Below, piece by piece: positions 1-13,772 of a stretch of DNA of 64,000 nt. Each line of letters starts with the position of its first letter. Within the stretch, counting starts at the first letter, position 1. A program made the translations under genes and the position numbers. The notes beneath the pieces are model-generated. The model ran no database searches. It saw only the letters and a list, made by a program, of their open reading frames with translations, and was not told the DNA's origin. This DNA comes from Cynocephalus volans (Eukaryota > Chordata > Mammalia > Dermoptera > Cynocephalidae): contig NC_084465.1 in assembly GCF_027409185.1 (NCBI RefSeq), positions 34,637,864 to 34,701,863 of the forward strand, read 5' to 3'.

Positions 1-244
1 GCCACTGGATGCTAATACTATAAACTTCCAAGTCACTTGCCTCTCTCTCTTCTTCCTGAGAGATTTGCAAAATATTTCCTCAGAAATCACCTTGCTTGAC
101 TACATGAAAGTGGTTTTATAACTGAACACTTATTATTTTTATTGGAGGGACTTCAAGGTCTGAAATCTTTATATCACCTTAGATAAAGCAAAGGATAGAA
201 CATCATAATAAACTACTGGGAGTGTTAGATGCAGCAATATCGAG

Positions 245-440
245 TGAAAAGAAGGAAGGATTGGCAATCAAAAATCTGGATTTTAATTCTGGCTCTCCCA
301 CTTACTTGCTTCATCCACTGGGGCAAGTTATTTAATCAATCCACATGAGAATTTTCTAGTACGCCTAGCCGAAATAACAAATCCTACCTCATTTGGAATT
401 AAATGCATTTTCAATATGAAAGTGTCCAACACAGTATTCC
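245..440 (+). mobile_element. MIR SINE, diverged
   Basis: 'ctggattttaattctggctc', 'ccacttacttgcttc' and 'ggcaagttatttaatc' follow MIR in the forward direction. Confidence 0.6.
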
Positions 441-619
441 ACCAAAATGATGTTAAATATATATGAGTAAAACTGAATAATAATCAATGTTATATGGTAA
501 CTCTACATTTATATTAGGAATTCTATAAGCTTTTCAATTAATATGGTTTGGTCTCTGTAATAAAAAAGCATTTTCGTAATAAGCTATGTGCTTCTATATA
601 TCTGATATATGTTTTCATC

Positions 620-815
620 TGTAGGAGTCATCTTTTAATGCACAAATATAATTTATTATTTATTATGTTTATCATCTGTCTCCCCACACCAGAATGTAAG
701 CTAAATGAAAGCATCTATTTTTTTCTGTTTTGTTTACTTTTGTTTTCCTGGCCTAAGAACAGTAGTTGAAATATAAGAGTAACATAATAAGTATTCTTCG
801 GATGAATGAATGCAA
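620..815 (+). mobile_element. LINE L2 3' end
   Basis: 'atctgtctccccacaccaga' and 'atgtaagctaaatgaaagc' match the L2 3' end, finishing with 'gatgaatgaatg'. Confidence 0.65.
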
Positions 816-3249
816 ACATCTTTTTCTTTAATATGTAAAAGAGTCTTTGTTATAAATATTACCATGGAAGATTGGGAAGAGAAAATGGTTAAAATTTGTA
901 TTAAGCACTTTATTTCAACAGAATTGTAAATAGTAGTAAGAATGACAAAAATAGAGTTAAATATTTGAGCAAAATAATGAATTTACAGTAAAAAGTTGAA
1001 TAAAGAGCCACATTATAAAAGAACTGTATTTCTCAGTTACTTACACTGTTAAAAAGTCTTCACTAAGACTTGCCACGAAACCATGAAATGCAGCTCTTTA
1101 AAATATATTAGGGGTAAAAAATAAAATCTGTTTGTTTCACATGACACAAAGATTTTTTTTCTGGATTTATTATTATTAGCAGCCATGTATTTATGACATC
1201 TTCTGGTGCTCAAATACAGATCACATTGTAGACTTTAGATGTGTGTCATCTATGACTAAAAGTTAAATTGCCTTCCTGGTCCAGATTTTTGGCATTTTAG
1301 AAATATTACAGAGCCTATCATTGTGAATTATGTGTTAATTTTTCCACCGTAGGAATAAAATACAGATTATTTTCTCCACTAGTGAAATATACATTTATTT
1401 TGGAGGGTGTAACAAGTAAAATGGAAGTTTTCTAGGATGCATATCACAGACATTTTCTACTTAAAAATCATCTTACAATTACTGGACAATTTAGGGACCA
1501 CAAGTTCCTGGATATGCAAACAGAGCCTTCGAAGAAAGTCCCTACCTAAATGAAGCTTTAGTGAGCCCCTATCTGCATCTTACATCTGATTCCACTGAAT
1601 CTCATGCCCGTCATGGAATGGCCATACATTTCACAGACCTACTGCACGTCACTGAGCAGCTTCTGACTGTACTCCAAAACTTCTGACTGTACCTTGGAAC
1701 TAACCCAAGCCTTAACATCCAATGATAAGCAAGTTTGCTCATCTGTGGTTCTATGTAGGTTTGGAACAAGGAATAGAGAAACAAAGGCAATAAAGTATCA
1801 ATATCAAAAATGTATCTCCAATAGAGCTTTGATGAAATAGTATCCCCCTAAATAGGCATTGCCGAAACCCATCATCACCTGTCCCTCAACCTAGTTTTCC
1901 CACTGGTACGCTTCACGGTGTATAATTTGTTCACTGTCTGCCTCTCCTACTACTCTGTTCCAGGGGAGCCTAAACTTGTCTGCTTTGGCCATTGCTGCAT
2001 ATGCAGTTTACCACCATGTTCTAAAAAAGAGAAAATTGATGCATGAATGAGCACATGAATGCATGCATGAATGCAAAATATGTTCATTATTGTAAACAAC
2101 ATGCATGCCCTTTAATTATTTTACTCACTATCTGGTGAAAAAAATTCACTAGAAAATCTCAGTGGAGGTTTCAATATTTGCATCTCAAGCCATAAAATAT
2201 CCATGACCTCTTCATCCCCAGTGACTTTCTTTTCCACTTCGTTTCAGCCACCCACTCCAATGGCCAATGGCCACATCTTGGACTTCGTGTCCTCAAAATG
2301 GTCCTTCCTCTGAAATTATGGGGTGAGATATTCCATTCTCTGATCACACTCTTACATTTTCAGCTCTTCTCATTTATTCTCAATATAATAATTCTTCAAC
2401 CACTAGTCTTTCTCCCATTCCTAACTTTCTAGTAGCTTCCTTTTTCTTAGCCTTCTCTCTCTGCTGCTCAGATTCCGTGGCCCAACATTGCAGTTACTTT
2501 CTATCCAATATATTAATCTTCCTTGTTCCACTGTGCTTCCATCACATCCTTATGGCACATCAAACACAGAGAGCAGAGAATCCGTGGTAATCAAGACAGA
2601 CAGGCCTGTGACTTCACAGAGCTAACGACCCATCAAAGAAAGCACACATAAGAAACCAGTTATAATAAATTATGATAAGCCAGGTACACTGGGAGGTGTT
2701 GGATGCTGTGGAAACACTGAACTGGGAGACCTGTGGAAGCTCAGCAGGCTTCCTGTCCTGTACCTGGGCTTGGGCTGCTGAAAGCTGCTGAAGAAAAGTG
2801 CCCAGGTGGACAGATTCTGGTTGCCAAACCCAGTTCGGCCTCAGGTCCCCCATGCTATATGCTTGCTTGGTCAATTCTCTCTTCCCACTTTCCATAGTGA
2901 CAAAACTTTTCTACTCTCCAGCTACCTCCATATTTCTGCAGATAACTGCCTCCCTATTCACAGAGGAAATTTAGCACTATTAGAAGGAAACAAACTGTGT
3001 TACACAGACTCTCTTTTGGATACCTAAAGCCTATTCACAACTAACATTTCCTCTTATTTTTATAAACAAACAAACAAAGACAATAACAACAACAACAAAA
3101 TGGTCCTCTTATTTCTAGCTAACCACTGCTTATTCTCTAGATTCCACACTCTCCCTCCTCCCAGGTGACAAGCTCCCTCCCATTTCTACCCCCAAATTCC
3201 CAAGAACTTCAATTCATCTTTTAGCTCCTTCTCCTGGATCCTTAATGTT

Positions 3250-3255
<6 letters not shown>

Positions 3256-3334
<79 letters not shown>
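3256..3334. repeat. Compound microsatellite (TC)n(TG)n
   Basis: An uninterrupted (TC)n run of about 40 bp followed directly by a (TG)n run of about 38 bp. Confidence 0.95.
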
Positions 3335-3335
<1 letters not shown>

Positions 3336-3339
3336 TCAT

Positions 3340-3540
3340 ACCTCTTTGTCATCATTCATTTGTTCATTCATTCATTTACCTATTTAATATTGTGGGGCAT
3401 TTTCTATGTGACAGGCTGGTCCTAGGCTCTGGGGAATGCACCAGTGAAGAACTCTGGCAAAGTTCTAGTCTTCACTGAGCTTACTATTTAGCAAGAGAAG
3501 CAATAAACACTTAATGAAATCATGCAATATAATTTCCTAT
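3340..3540 (-). mobile_element. LINE L2 3' end, reverse
   Basis: 'cattcattcatttacctatt', 'ggtcctaggctctggggaat' and 'gcaataaacacttaatg' are the reversed L2 terminus. Confidence 0.6.
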
Positions 3541-6500
3541 GGGGATAAGAGTACTAGTCTGTTAAGGAATGACCCAGGAGCTCTATCAGATGGCGTGGTG
3601 CTGTTGCTTGCCTATACTGTGCATACCGTGTAGGAAAGAAAATGAGAGAAGAAAGGTAATTCTTCAAGGCAGGAAAAAAGTGAGAAGAGAAATTAAATCA
3701 GGAGATCCTTGGTACCATTTTTTATTGTGAGTGACAAATATGGCCAGTTAGGGAACAAGAAATAACTGGCAATGATGATAAAAATTGAGCAATGCAACAT
3801 TACTTATTATTTTGTTAAGTAGCTAGCAGGAAAGCTAAACCTCGTGAGTAGTGGAGAATTTAAAAGTTGATAACTTTATAATGTTCTTTACAGATAGGTC
3901 CATCTCTGATAAACTTTGATTCCTTTTACTAAAAGCCATAGCAGATAGGAAGCCCATGAGGAAAATTGGACTTAATATACATAGAGGAAGGGTGTTTTTC
4001 TTGTTTTATTTTGTTTTCTGGAAGGATGGGTACCCTCAAGGAATTCCAAAAGGCCAGACTTTTACTACCTGAATCACAGGCTTTCCTAAGAGCTGTAAGC
4101 CACCCATCCTATATTGCAGAAAAAAGGTAAAAACAAAAAAGTAACGAAGCCATAAGAAAAAAGGCTGAGATCTGTCCTCAGGAGGCATCTAGTCGCACAG
4201 AGGGGAACCTGGGAAGAGAGAGAACCGTGAGGGTCTGAGCAGCAGGTTCTGCACTGTGGAGCCTGAATTGCTGTAGAAAGAGCAAGGAGAAGCAGCACAG
4301 GGCAGTCAAATCACAACGCGTGTAACTGGGAGACATCAGGTACAGAGAACGAAAACACTCCGGAAGTGGGCACAAAAGTTCAGGAGAAAGGAGATGCTGT
4401 GAAGACATGAAGTAAACAGAAAGGGAGTCTGTAAGCAGAACATATATAAGAAGAAAGGAGGGCACCAAAGAGGAAAACAGAAGAGAGCAGCAGGGCAGGA
4501 CCTGACCTGGCCATCCCACGCCAGAAAGTATTTACTGACAGATGAGGTCAAGTTGCCTTAGTCCCTGGGATCTTCTGAAATACTGATACCTCAGGGATCT
4601 ATCATGATTTGGACCTATCAGAAAAGACTTCCCATCACATGTGTAACACATAAAGCATATAATCTGAAGGTACACTGAGGACTTCTAGGTTACTTCTATG
4701 TTGAATGCCCATTCTCATTCAAAATTTTGAAACCACAAGGTGCCTTTCTGAAAGGGGAGCACAATAGAGAGCTTGTGGAGGAGAAGAGAGGCGAGAATGG
4801 AAGACAGCAAGTTGTAAGATAGAACACTAAAAAAGTAGACTGAACAGCTTCTCGGCACATGCTGCATAGCTGCCCCAGGCAACCCTCACACGTAGCAGGA
4901 GTCCTGGAGGCGGGGAGAAATCAAAACCAAACCAAGAACACAAGGACAGCTACTTGTTCTCAAGTCCCTCTCTAGGGTCTCCAGCTGTGACTTCTTGCCT
5001 TCCCAGGCCTTGCCGTCACTGTGGGCTGCCAATCGCTACCCTTACTGAACGGCTCAGCCATGTCAACCAATGTGGAGGAAACTATAATATTTCCCTTCTA
5101 TGCTTCTCTCAGATTTTTCTTTTTCTCTTTTCTAGCTGTTTTTAAAGCCACATAAAGAATCTTTTCAGCCACCTCTGGAGGCTTTTCCTGCGACTACGTC
5201 GATTCCCTTCCTTGGGATGCCACCCACGATGCACAGCTGCGGTCATCTGTTTACTGTTTACTGTAACCTTCCAGACGTGAGGAGGACCCAGCTGAGATTG
5301 TAAAAACACCGGAATCGCTGGGAGATGGCGGGCCTGACAGCTGCCTTCAACATATCGTTAAGAATAAGATAAAATAAGGAGATCAGAAGAGAATGTAGTT
5401 TGCTTTTTCTTTTGGCACATTTGATGCTGCTCCCTATTTTGGAGCAAGTAAAAGCCACTCCCAGTGTCCCCTCTTTAGTCTCTTCTCCTTCCCTCTGCCT
5501 TCCCCGTTCCCACACTCTTCCCCCTTCCCTGTCCTCTCTTTCTCAGATACTCACACAGAGTTTAGTAGGAGGAAGAAGTTATTTTCTTTCCATCCCAAAG
5601 CCCTGATGGCATTTGCTGGTTTTAAAGTAAATGCTCTCCAGCTGACTCTTTGAGGCTCCTTACTTCCCCCTGAGACTTCTCACAATGTCAGCAGTAAAGG
5701 ACACCCGTAATGAAGAAAATATAGAACTGACAATCCACAATTGTGAAACAACAAGGAGGGGACAAGGAGAGACCTTGTTCTTTTGAAAAATGTTAAAATA
5801 ATAGCAAGTCTCTGTCCCCTGATGCCAAAACAACGAGTTAATTCAGCGTCAGCCTTAAAATAGTAAGTCCCTAAAAAAGGCAAAGTAACAGAAAGGAAAG
5901 AGCACTGGGCCAACACGACAATATCAATACCTAAGCAGCATACGATCTACCAAATGTTTTCATAGATGCCAGAGTGTGCATCTGAGTCCCAGCCTTTTCC
6001 AGCAACACTCCAGGGCCTTCTGATTCCCAAGTCTCCCTCCACTTCCCATCCCCCATTCGTTACCCACTGACACTGCTAAGTTCCACTCAATGTTCTTCTC
6101 TTTCCTCATCTGCAAACGAGCACCAACACCTTCCGTCTTATTTTTCATGCTACTTCAAGGATCAAAAGAGCTCAGTTTAGGCAAAAGCATTCAAAATATA
6201 TAGTCCCTCACAAATGTAAAGTGTTATTAAATAAGTATCTCCTAAGGAAGTTGTTAGATAAAAGAACTTCTTGAAAAATTAAAATATTTTCAATAAAAAC
6301 CTTAAATTTTTTATCATACGATTTCACAGAGGTTCTGCCAAATGACAAGTGGAATGTGAAAAGATAGTGTTTATATGTTAGGGACATTAAAGCTCTTAAA
6401 ATAATCAACGAATCACCATTTCTACTATTCTTCTCTGATAAAAATCCAGTGTTAGTGCAGATATATCATTATGGAAAAAAAAATATGGGCATTGATGCCA

Positions 6501-7890
6501 AATATGCAATGAACATATTTCTTAGATCTGAGGGTGAGACAAAAAATAGGACAATTTTTTCATTGCACAACTAAATATGAGTTATTTTTACACATTGTTG
6601 AAATGTTCTATAAATAAATTCATACATCAGGATATAAAAAGCCCTTTATCAAATATTACATTCTCCGTTCATGTCTTAGAAAATATGGTCACCATTCTCT
6701 AGTCTTAAGACCTTCCATAGAAATGCACCTATTAAGTTCCTGAATTCCTCACCTTCATTCGGTTTCAATACTCATTCTCTTCTCTCCACTCTCCCAACCA
6801 CAGACCTTGCTGCTCATCTTGCCCAGTTTATGACCCCTACTGTCCTCCTAGCCCTGCGGTCCTCTCTGCATTTCACCGCTGCGTGAACACAGACCCTGGG
6901 GCTCTTCAGCAGGTCATCATGACAGAACTTGTGGCAGCCAGCCTAGAATCTCTTTCTGGCACTAGAGAGAATATGTCCTCCTCTGGCAGGCAAAGTCCCG
7001 CCTAATGAAACACCTGCCGGATGTAAGGATAGAATTCAGGCACTGGGTTGGGGATTAAGAGATTCTTTATCCACTGCCTAGCCAGTCACCACAGTTATAC
7101 CCTCTAGGAGAGTAGGATCAATCCCTAAGCCCACTTCAAGTGTTTAACATTGTCAGTCCCATGCAGAAAGCATCTCTTACTCCTGTCTTCTCCCCTCAGC
7201 ATTCATATCCATGTAGCAACCAGCTCCTTTGGAGTCTCCCCAGAAATCTAGGGCCCCCAGGAACTGCAGAGATGGTTAAGGATGGATAACCAACAAGCGC
7301 CATGCAGGTGGCCCTGCATCTCCAGGGCAGCACAGGGCAGCTACAGTTACTGTTGAATGAAGTGTCACAGGATAGAAGCACACACCTGGCAAACACAGAG
7401 AAACTCTGCTTTACCTTATCCACATGAGGACCAAAGTGTTAAGAAGAATGGGTGAAAGAGTGTTAAGCATGCAGGCACCACACTCCATGTAAAAGAAATG
7501 GGCCACGTTTCCATCAGCACACACTAATGCCTTTTCACACTCATTCTGTTTGCTTGTGTACTCTGAGCACCCTCGTGGCTGTTCTCTCTCCATGGCCTCC
7601 TTCCTCATCCTGTCCTTTCAGCTGCTCACTGGCCATTACTAATTTACAACCTTGGCTCTCCTTGGAGGTGACCCTGGGTAACAGTTTTCCCAGGCTGACC
7701 GAACCCTGAGAAAACTCTTTTCCCCATGCTTCCCCTCTGCAGCCCTACCCAGTCCACCCCATTCCTGTCATGTTGCCTGTGCTTCAATATCACACTAACA
7801 CTAACACATCATAACACAGGCTCACGTGTTCCTTTCAGTGTAAGGCCTAGAGCTCCCCAGACTACATACTCATTCTAGAATGTTTAAATA

Positions 7891-8106
7891 CAGTCATGTG
7901 TCACATAACAATGTTTTGGTCAATGATGGACTGCATAGACAATGGTGGTCCCATGAGATTACAATGTCTACATCCTATAGCCTAGGCATGCAGTAGACTA
8001 TACCATCTAGGTTTGTGTGAGTACGATCTATAATGTTTGCACAACTATGAAATGCCTACGACACATTTCTCAGAATGTATCTCTGTCATTAAGTGACGTA
8101 TGACTG
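7891..8106. mobile_element. Non-autonomous Tigger-like DNA transposon with long inverted repeats
   Basis: The ends are inverted copies: cagtcatgtgtcacataa at left, and the right end in reverse complement reads cagtcatacgtcacttaa. TA duplications flank it (7889-7890, 8107-8108). The interior has the 'cctatagcctaggcatgcag' block typical of this family. Confidence 0.8.
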
Positions 8107-10654
8107 TATTAGCCAACTTCTCACTTCCAAAGTCAAAAATTGGCAAGAAATGGCAACATCTACTAATACCACAACATAAGCACTATTTCTAGAGGAAGGA
8201 ATAAGACCTTATCTAACACTAATATCAAATTTTCAAGTCCCTAACCTCTCTAATTCTTCCTTTATGGGACAGATTGTATTGCAGAGTAGCTTTGGCTTTC
8301 TTCTGTGGCTTCCTGGAAGAGCAAGTTCCCTTCCTGGTGTCCAGTTTATTCTTAAAGCGTCCAGCAGAAGGTCTCAGAGGCCAGGTCTGAAGCAGAAACC
8401 ATATCTTTTAACAAAGCAGATTGCTTCGGTCTTCTCAGGAAAGCGGGAGGTGAGGACATCTTTAAAATGGAGGAAGACCTGGGTGGGGAGGTTGTTTGGG
8501 GAAACCAGAGTTTAAGAACGCTATTGAAAGTACAAAAGAAGAATTCAAGGACTGCCGACCACCACAGGGAGTTCTATATTGTATACACAGAATAAACATA
8601 TTCATTCATTTATTTGACCTGTTATGTTCCAGGAATTGCATAAACTTGTTTTCTGTCTTGAGCCAACTGTCAGTAATTTTTTTTTTAGTGCTAGACTTCA
8701 TAGGGTGTGGTAACATTATTACAAATGCTTCGTTGCTTTGTTTAGTGTTTTGTTAAGAATTGTGTTAGGATCATGTGAAAATCATTGGATAAGGAGGCAT
8801 ACTTCGTTTATAATCACAGAAAATGAGCTTCCTTCTAAGATGCCACTAATTTATATTAAAAAGAGGAGACATCTCTAGCTTCTTGAGGTTTTCATATCTG
8901 ACAGAATATATTTCCACCAATACAGTTTATCTGCCCCCAACAAAACAAGTTTATTTAAAGCAGAAACTTTAACGATTGCTTCTTAAAGGACACATAGTAA
9001 GCTTACCTCCTTTTCCCCTAGCCTCATCTACTCTCCCCCAAAAAACTAACTCAGCCCCAAATATACCTGCTTTTAAAATAGCTTATGTAGCTCTAAAATA
9101 CTAGGATAAATAGGTTTGACTTGTGTGGTAAGAAGTTTCATATGTATTATTATGTTTTCAATCTTCACTCAGGGGAAAAAAAAAGTTCTGGAAGATAATA
9201 ATAAAGGGAGGAATAAGAGGAACTCATTTAAAATCACTTCTGCCCTTTGAGTGTGTCCAGTAGGGAAGGTTGACTGCTCAATACGAAAGTCAGCTTTCTG
9301 GTTGACACTGTGCTCAGGTCAGGTAGTTCCTGCACTATTACAGAAAAGTTAATTTCCTGTTCCATTTCTTTCCTGAAGCATTTGCGCATGTTGGCTAAAT
9401 TATTGCTAGATTTCTCACTAGGGAAAAACTAGGCTTAGGGCTGAAGCTACTGGAATGCTATTATACTTCCTATTGCTTGTTAAAGAAGCAGTGAAACGTC
9501 AAGAGGAAACTCAATTGTGACAGCACAATTTTGGACTCCTGATGGCATTTTGAAACACTACAGCACACTATACTCTCATTTCTTAATGAGAAAAGAAGTA
9601 TTTTCAGTAATCACATTTATGTTGCATATATGCATTCTTTTCCCAAAAGGCACCAAATACAATGAGAATATTTTAATGATATTCTTTTGAATATGATAAT
9701 GTTTATTCTCTTGACTTTTACAATCTTATTGTTTTTCAAAGCACTCTCAGCTACAGTGTCTAATTTGATCCCATAGCATCTCTCTGACAGGGATTGCCAT
9801 CCCTAGGCCCCAGACTAGAGAAATTAAATGCAAAAAAGTCATTTGCCTGGTCACTTAACTCTTCGTCATTGAAACTGGGACTCCCCATTTCAGTCCCACG
9901 TGATTTCCCTCTCACCTGTAGTGGGACACAGAAGAATCTGTTTCAGATACGTGAAACTTTAACAAGTTGTTCTGGTGGTTTCCAGAAGTTTACACAATCA
10001 CCCCGATACCACCCATGTTTTCATATGTCAAAACAAATAAGAAACATCAGGACACTGGAGCAATATTACTGTTTAGGTAAATTCTATTTTATTCCTATAA
10101 ATTATTTGCTATTGTCAGGTTTTTCTCTTCATCTGACTTTCCCGTCCTGAATTGACCACTTTATCCCAGATCCCTCTTTGGGGTATACTCAAAATATGCT
10201 CGTGGCAGCAGATAGCAGCTTCAATTTGTCAAGATCAGCTGTGACGTGTGTTATAAGAAATTGTCTATAAAAAGAATTAAAATATTAACATTTGCGAATA
10301 ATTTATATTTTATAAATCAGGGAAGAAGTGCTGCATTCCCACTATTTGCAGTCAGACATGCAAATAGAGAGCAGGAGAGGAAGGATCATGCACAACCCTG
10401 GAAAGCTGGTGAAACGTTCTTGCATTTGACTGTATCTAGAAGAAAGTAACCGAGGCCTGCTACCATTGGACAAGCAGCACAGCTTTAAATATTTGCCTGT
10501 GCAAAGTGTAATGAAGAAAGCACATAGGTGAGGATCAGCAATATGGACTATACACGCATTCTTGAAACAAATGTAATATAACCCATATTGAGTGCTTATT
10601 TTTGAGGTCAGAGCTTAAACCCAGCTTCTTAGGGGCAAAAAGGAACAACTTTAT

Positions 10655-10865
10655 GGAACGTTGACTCTGGGCAAACACCACACTTGATGTTTTCAAACAC
10701 GTGATTATATTCAGTTCTTAGAAATAAGGCTTAGTTAGTTCCATTTTTCAGATAAGAAGGCTGAGGGTTTAGAAATTTAGGTAAAATTTGCCTATGGTCC
10801 TATAGTTAGTAAATGATAACCTGGAATTTGAACCAATGTGTTCCACAACATTCCTGTGATCTATT
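10655..10865 (-). mobile_element. MIR SINE
   Basis: 'tccatttttcagataagaag', 'cctatggtcctatagttagt' and 'ggaatttgaaccaatgtg' match reversed MIR. Confidence 0.65.
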
Positions 10866-12539
10866 AGACTTCTTATTTAATACACCTACCAGGTTTGAGA
10901 TTAAAAGCTTTGCTAGAGATAGTTGGGTCTATTCTCATCAGTAATATGCAGAGTTGCAGAGTTTCCCCCTTACCAAGTTGCTCTGATTGGGTTACACTAT
11001 AAGCAAACTGGTGGAAATTTCTACTGAGAGCCACCAGCTAAGGAATACCGATGCCAATGGTGGTTATATTTCATTGCATGTGTTCAGGCCTATTCTGCCC
11101 TTTAAAATCCACGTGTCCTTCTTAATAATTATTTGGGTTCATCTGTTATTTTGGATCATAAATATCCCTAGTGTCCATTAGCAAATTTAATTGAAAGTTG
11201 AATAAAACCTTTTGTTAAGATCCTTATACATAGCAAACTCAATTAATCTTTTATTGCTGTATTGCTTTTTTTAACTTCATTCACGATAAGTCAAAATGCT
11301 TAGTTTTACATTTTAAACAAGTTTACAAAAAGTATAAAAGTTGATAAAGTATTGTTTAACTTATAAATTTCCATCTTTAGTATAGTTTCTGTCAGAGAAC
11401 ATAAATTCTGTTTTAGAACTTGAATTCAGCCTTTTAGTGACAATGGCTTCCTAGAAAAAATAACCAAAGGAAGCTAAAAGGAAAAACAAAAACAAAACAT
11501 TCCTTTCACCCCAAAAGGCCACAGATTCCAAGTTGATAACAGGAAGCACTTTTTATAATGTCAGTGTATCTAGTGGTTTCTGTTTCAAAGGTTTATCTTC
11601 TATGAGTCTCCAGTTCCATTAGTACAAGAAACAGAATTGCTCAGAGGGAGAAAGCAGCAGAAGCTATGGCTGCTATCCTGAAAACACAAGAGGGAATAAT
11701 ACCCATAAAATGATTAATTCCTCGATACATGGGAAATTTAACATAACTTGTTTAAATATGAACTTCATCAAGACTTCATTAAAATTTATCTAACGTAAGC
11801 AAGTTTGAATTTGTTTAAAATTATCTCAACGTGAGCAATTTTTCACCCATATGCATATTTCATTATAAAAATTTAACATAGCTCTAATCAACTACCTCAG
11901 AGAAATCCACAGGCATTAAAGGCTCATCAGGCAGCCAAACTAATTCCATAAAAGTCACACACCTCTTAGTATGCTGAAACATCTCCCGAGAGCCTCCTAT
12001 ACATAGACCCCTGTATTTAAATTCTATTAGCATAATTTTAAAATCCATACCTTCAAATTTAATTAATGTATAAAAATGTGTTAAAGGAAAAGCTCAATTT
12101 TTAGTAGAATCAAGCTGTTTAAAACATGGAAATTCCTTGGCAGAAAGGTTAGATGATGATGACAAAAAGGACAAGAATAATGGAAAGTGATTAGAAAGGC
12201 ACGTGGGTTCGGAAAGGTGGTTGTTGTCATTTTTGTTGTTTTTAATATGGTAGATACTTGAGAACGTTTCTAGGATAAGGATCCCAATGAGACAAAGGAA
12301 TTGAAGATCATAGGAGAGATCAGGGATACTGAGGAAGCAAATTCACTGTAGCAGAATGGCCTGATGATTATAATGAGCCAGAAGTCCAAGAGATGGGACA
12401 GGAAGGAGTTCAAGAGCTATTGGCGCAGCAAGAAGTGGAGGGAGGACCTCAGAGTTCAGCAGAGAGAAAAAGAGGGAGAAGACGGAGTTCCTTTCATTTC
12501 TCGGCTCCTGCTCTAGAGCTGGCCTTCTCTGACCCTCAA

Positions 12540-12700
12540 ATTCATCATTCATTTACTTATTCATTCATCAACTAGATATTTATTCAGTGCTCACTTTGTT
12601 TCAGATAGTGTTTTGGCACTAGGATGTTGTAGTAAACCAATCAAATAAAGTCTTTGATCTTAAGGAGCTTATAGTCTGTTTAGAGAAACAGACAATAAAC
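12540..12700 (-). mobile_element. LINE L2 3' end, reverse
   Basis: 'tattcattcatcaactagat', 'agtgttttggcactaggatg' and 'gacaataaac' are the reversed L2 terminus. Confidence 0.6.
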
Positions 12701-13139
12701 AAAAACATAGATATATACTTATTCAGGGTCCAAAATCTTAACGTCTTTTCTCCTCTCCCCACCCAACTCACCTCTCCACATCCCCAGCTATAACACGTTG
12801 TTAATCTCAGCATCTCAGACTTAGGGGAAAAAAAAGACTCAGCAAAACTGAGAACTGTGCCCACAGATCAGCAGGAGTAACATACCAACCACCTAAGTTT
12901 AGTCTTGATTCTAAGGGCTCAATTTACTGCAAAAAGGTGACAGTTTAGAGGCTGGGGGTGGGAGGGGGGGTAAGGAGAGAAACTCAACAAGGCTTTTATC
13001 TCAAATACTCCTTACCCCAGGACTTATATTCATTGCAGCAGCTATTTACTACTCGCATACTTCATGAGGGCCAAATGTTAATGTCTACAGAGACTACAGA
13101 GATAAGTAAGTCCTAAAAGAAATTAAGTTATAATTATTC

Positions 13140-13345
13140 TGATAGTCAATATTTATTGAATACTTTTACCTGCCAGACATTTCAAGTGCTTTGTATGATT
13201 TATTTCATTTAAGCCTCATGTTAGCCTTGGGATGTAGGTGATAATATATCCATTTTCAGATAAAGAAACTAAACCCTAGATAGGTCAACACATGGTATTA
13301 ATTTGACTCCAGAGCTCATATGCTTAACATTTTGCCTTTCCAATT
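13140..13345 (-). mobile_element. MIR SINE
   Basis: 'caatatttattgaatacttt', 'ccattttcagataaagaaac' and 'gactccagagctcatatgct' follow the reversed MIR consensus. It abuts the MaLR LTR. Confidence 0.75.
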
Positions 13346-13348
13346 TTA

Positions 13349-13772
13349 TTAGTTTCCTAGGGTTGCCATAACAAAGTACCACAAACTCGGTGGCTTAAAA
13401 CAACAGAAACTTACTGTCTCACAATTCTAGAGGCTAGAAGCCTGAAATCAAGTTGTCAGCAGTGCCATGCTCCCTTTGAAACCTGTACTGGAATCCTTCC
13501 TTGCTTCTTCTTAGTGGTTTGCTGTCAATCTTTGGTTTTCTCCGGCATGCGGCTTCTAAACTCCAATCTCTGCCTTTGTCATCAAATGACATTCTTCCTG
13601 TGTGTCTCTCTGTCTTCAAACAGCTATCTTCTTATATGAAAAACAGTCATATTGGATTAGGGGCCCACCCCATTCCAGCGTGACCTCATCTTAACCAATT
13701 ATATCTGTGACAACCCTATTTCCAAATAAGGTCAGGGGTAAGGAGGTCCTTGGGGTAAGGACTCCAACATAT
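13349..13772 (-). mobile_element. MaLR (MLT1-type) LTR, 3' portion
   Basis: The plus strand begins agtttcctagggttgccata and runs through the usual 'ggcttaaaacaacagaaac', 'ggattaggggcccacc' and 'tccaaataaggtca' blocks of this LTR in reverse. It breaks at the L1 insertion; the remaining end lies at 18770-18797. Confidence 0.7.
13761..13772. repeat. L1 target-site duplication, left copy
   Basis: actccaacatat, identical to 18758-18769. Confidence 0.85.

Noticed and set aside
3245..3478. 77-codon frame over the (TC)n(TG)n tract
   Set aside because: The Leu-Ser and Cys-Val runs are simply the translated microsatellite.
4178..4519. 113-codon minus-strand open frame in CPED1 intron 2
   Set aside because: The Leu/Ser/Cys-rich translation is what a purine-rich plus strand gives. 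No splice sites or family were recognised, and it does not match CPED1.
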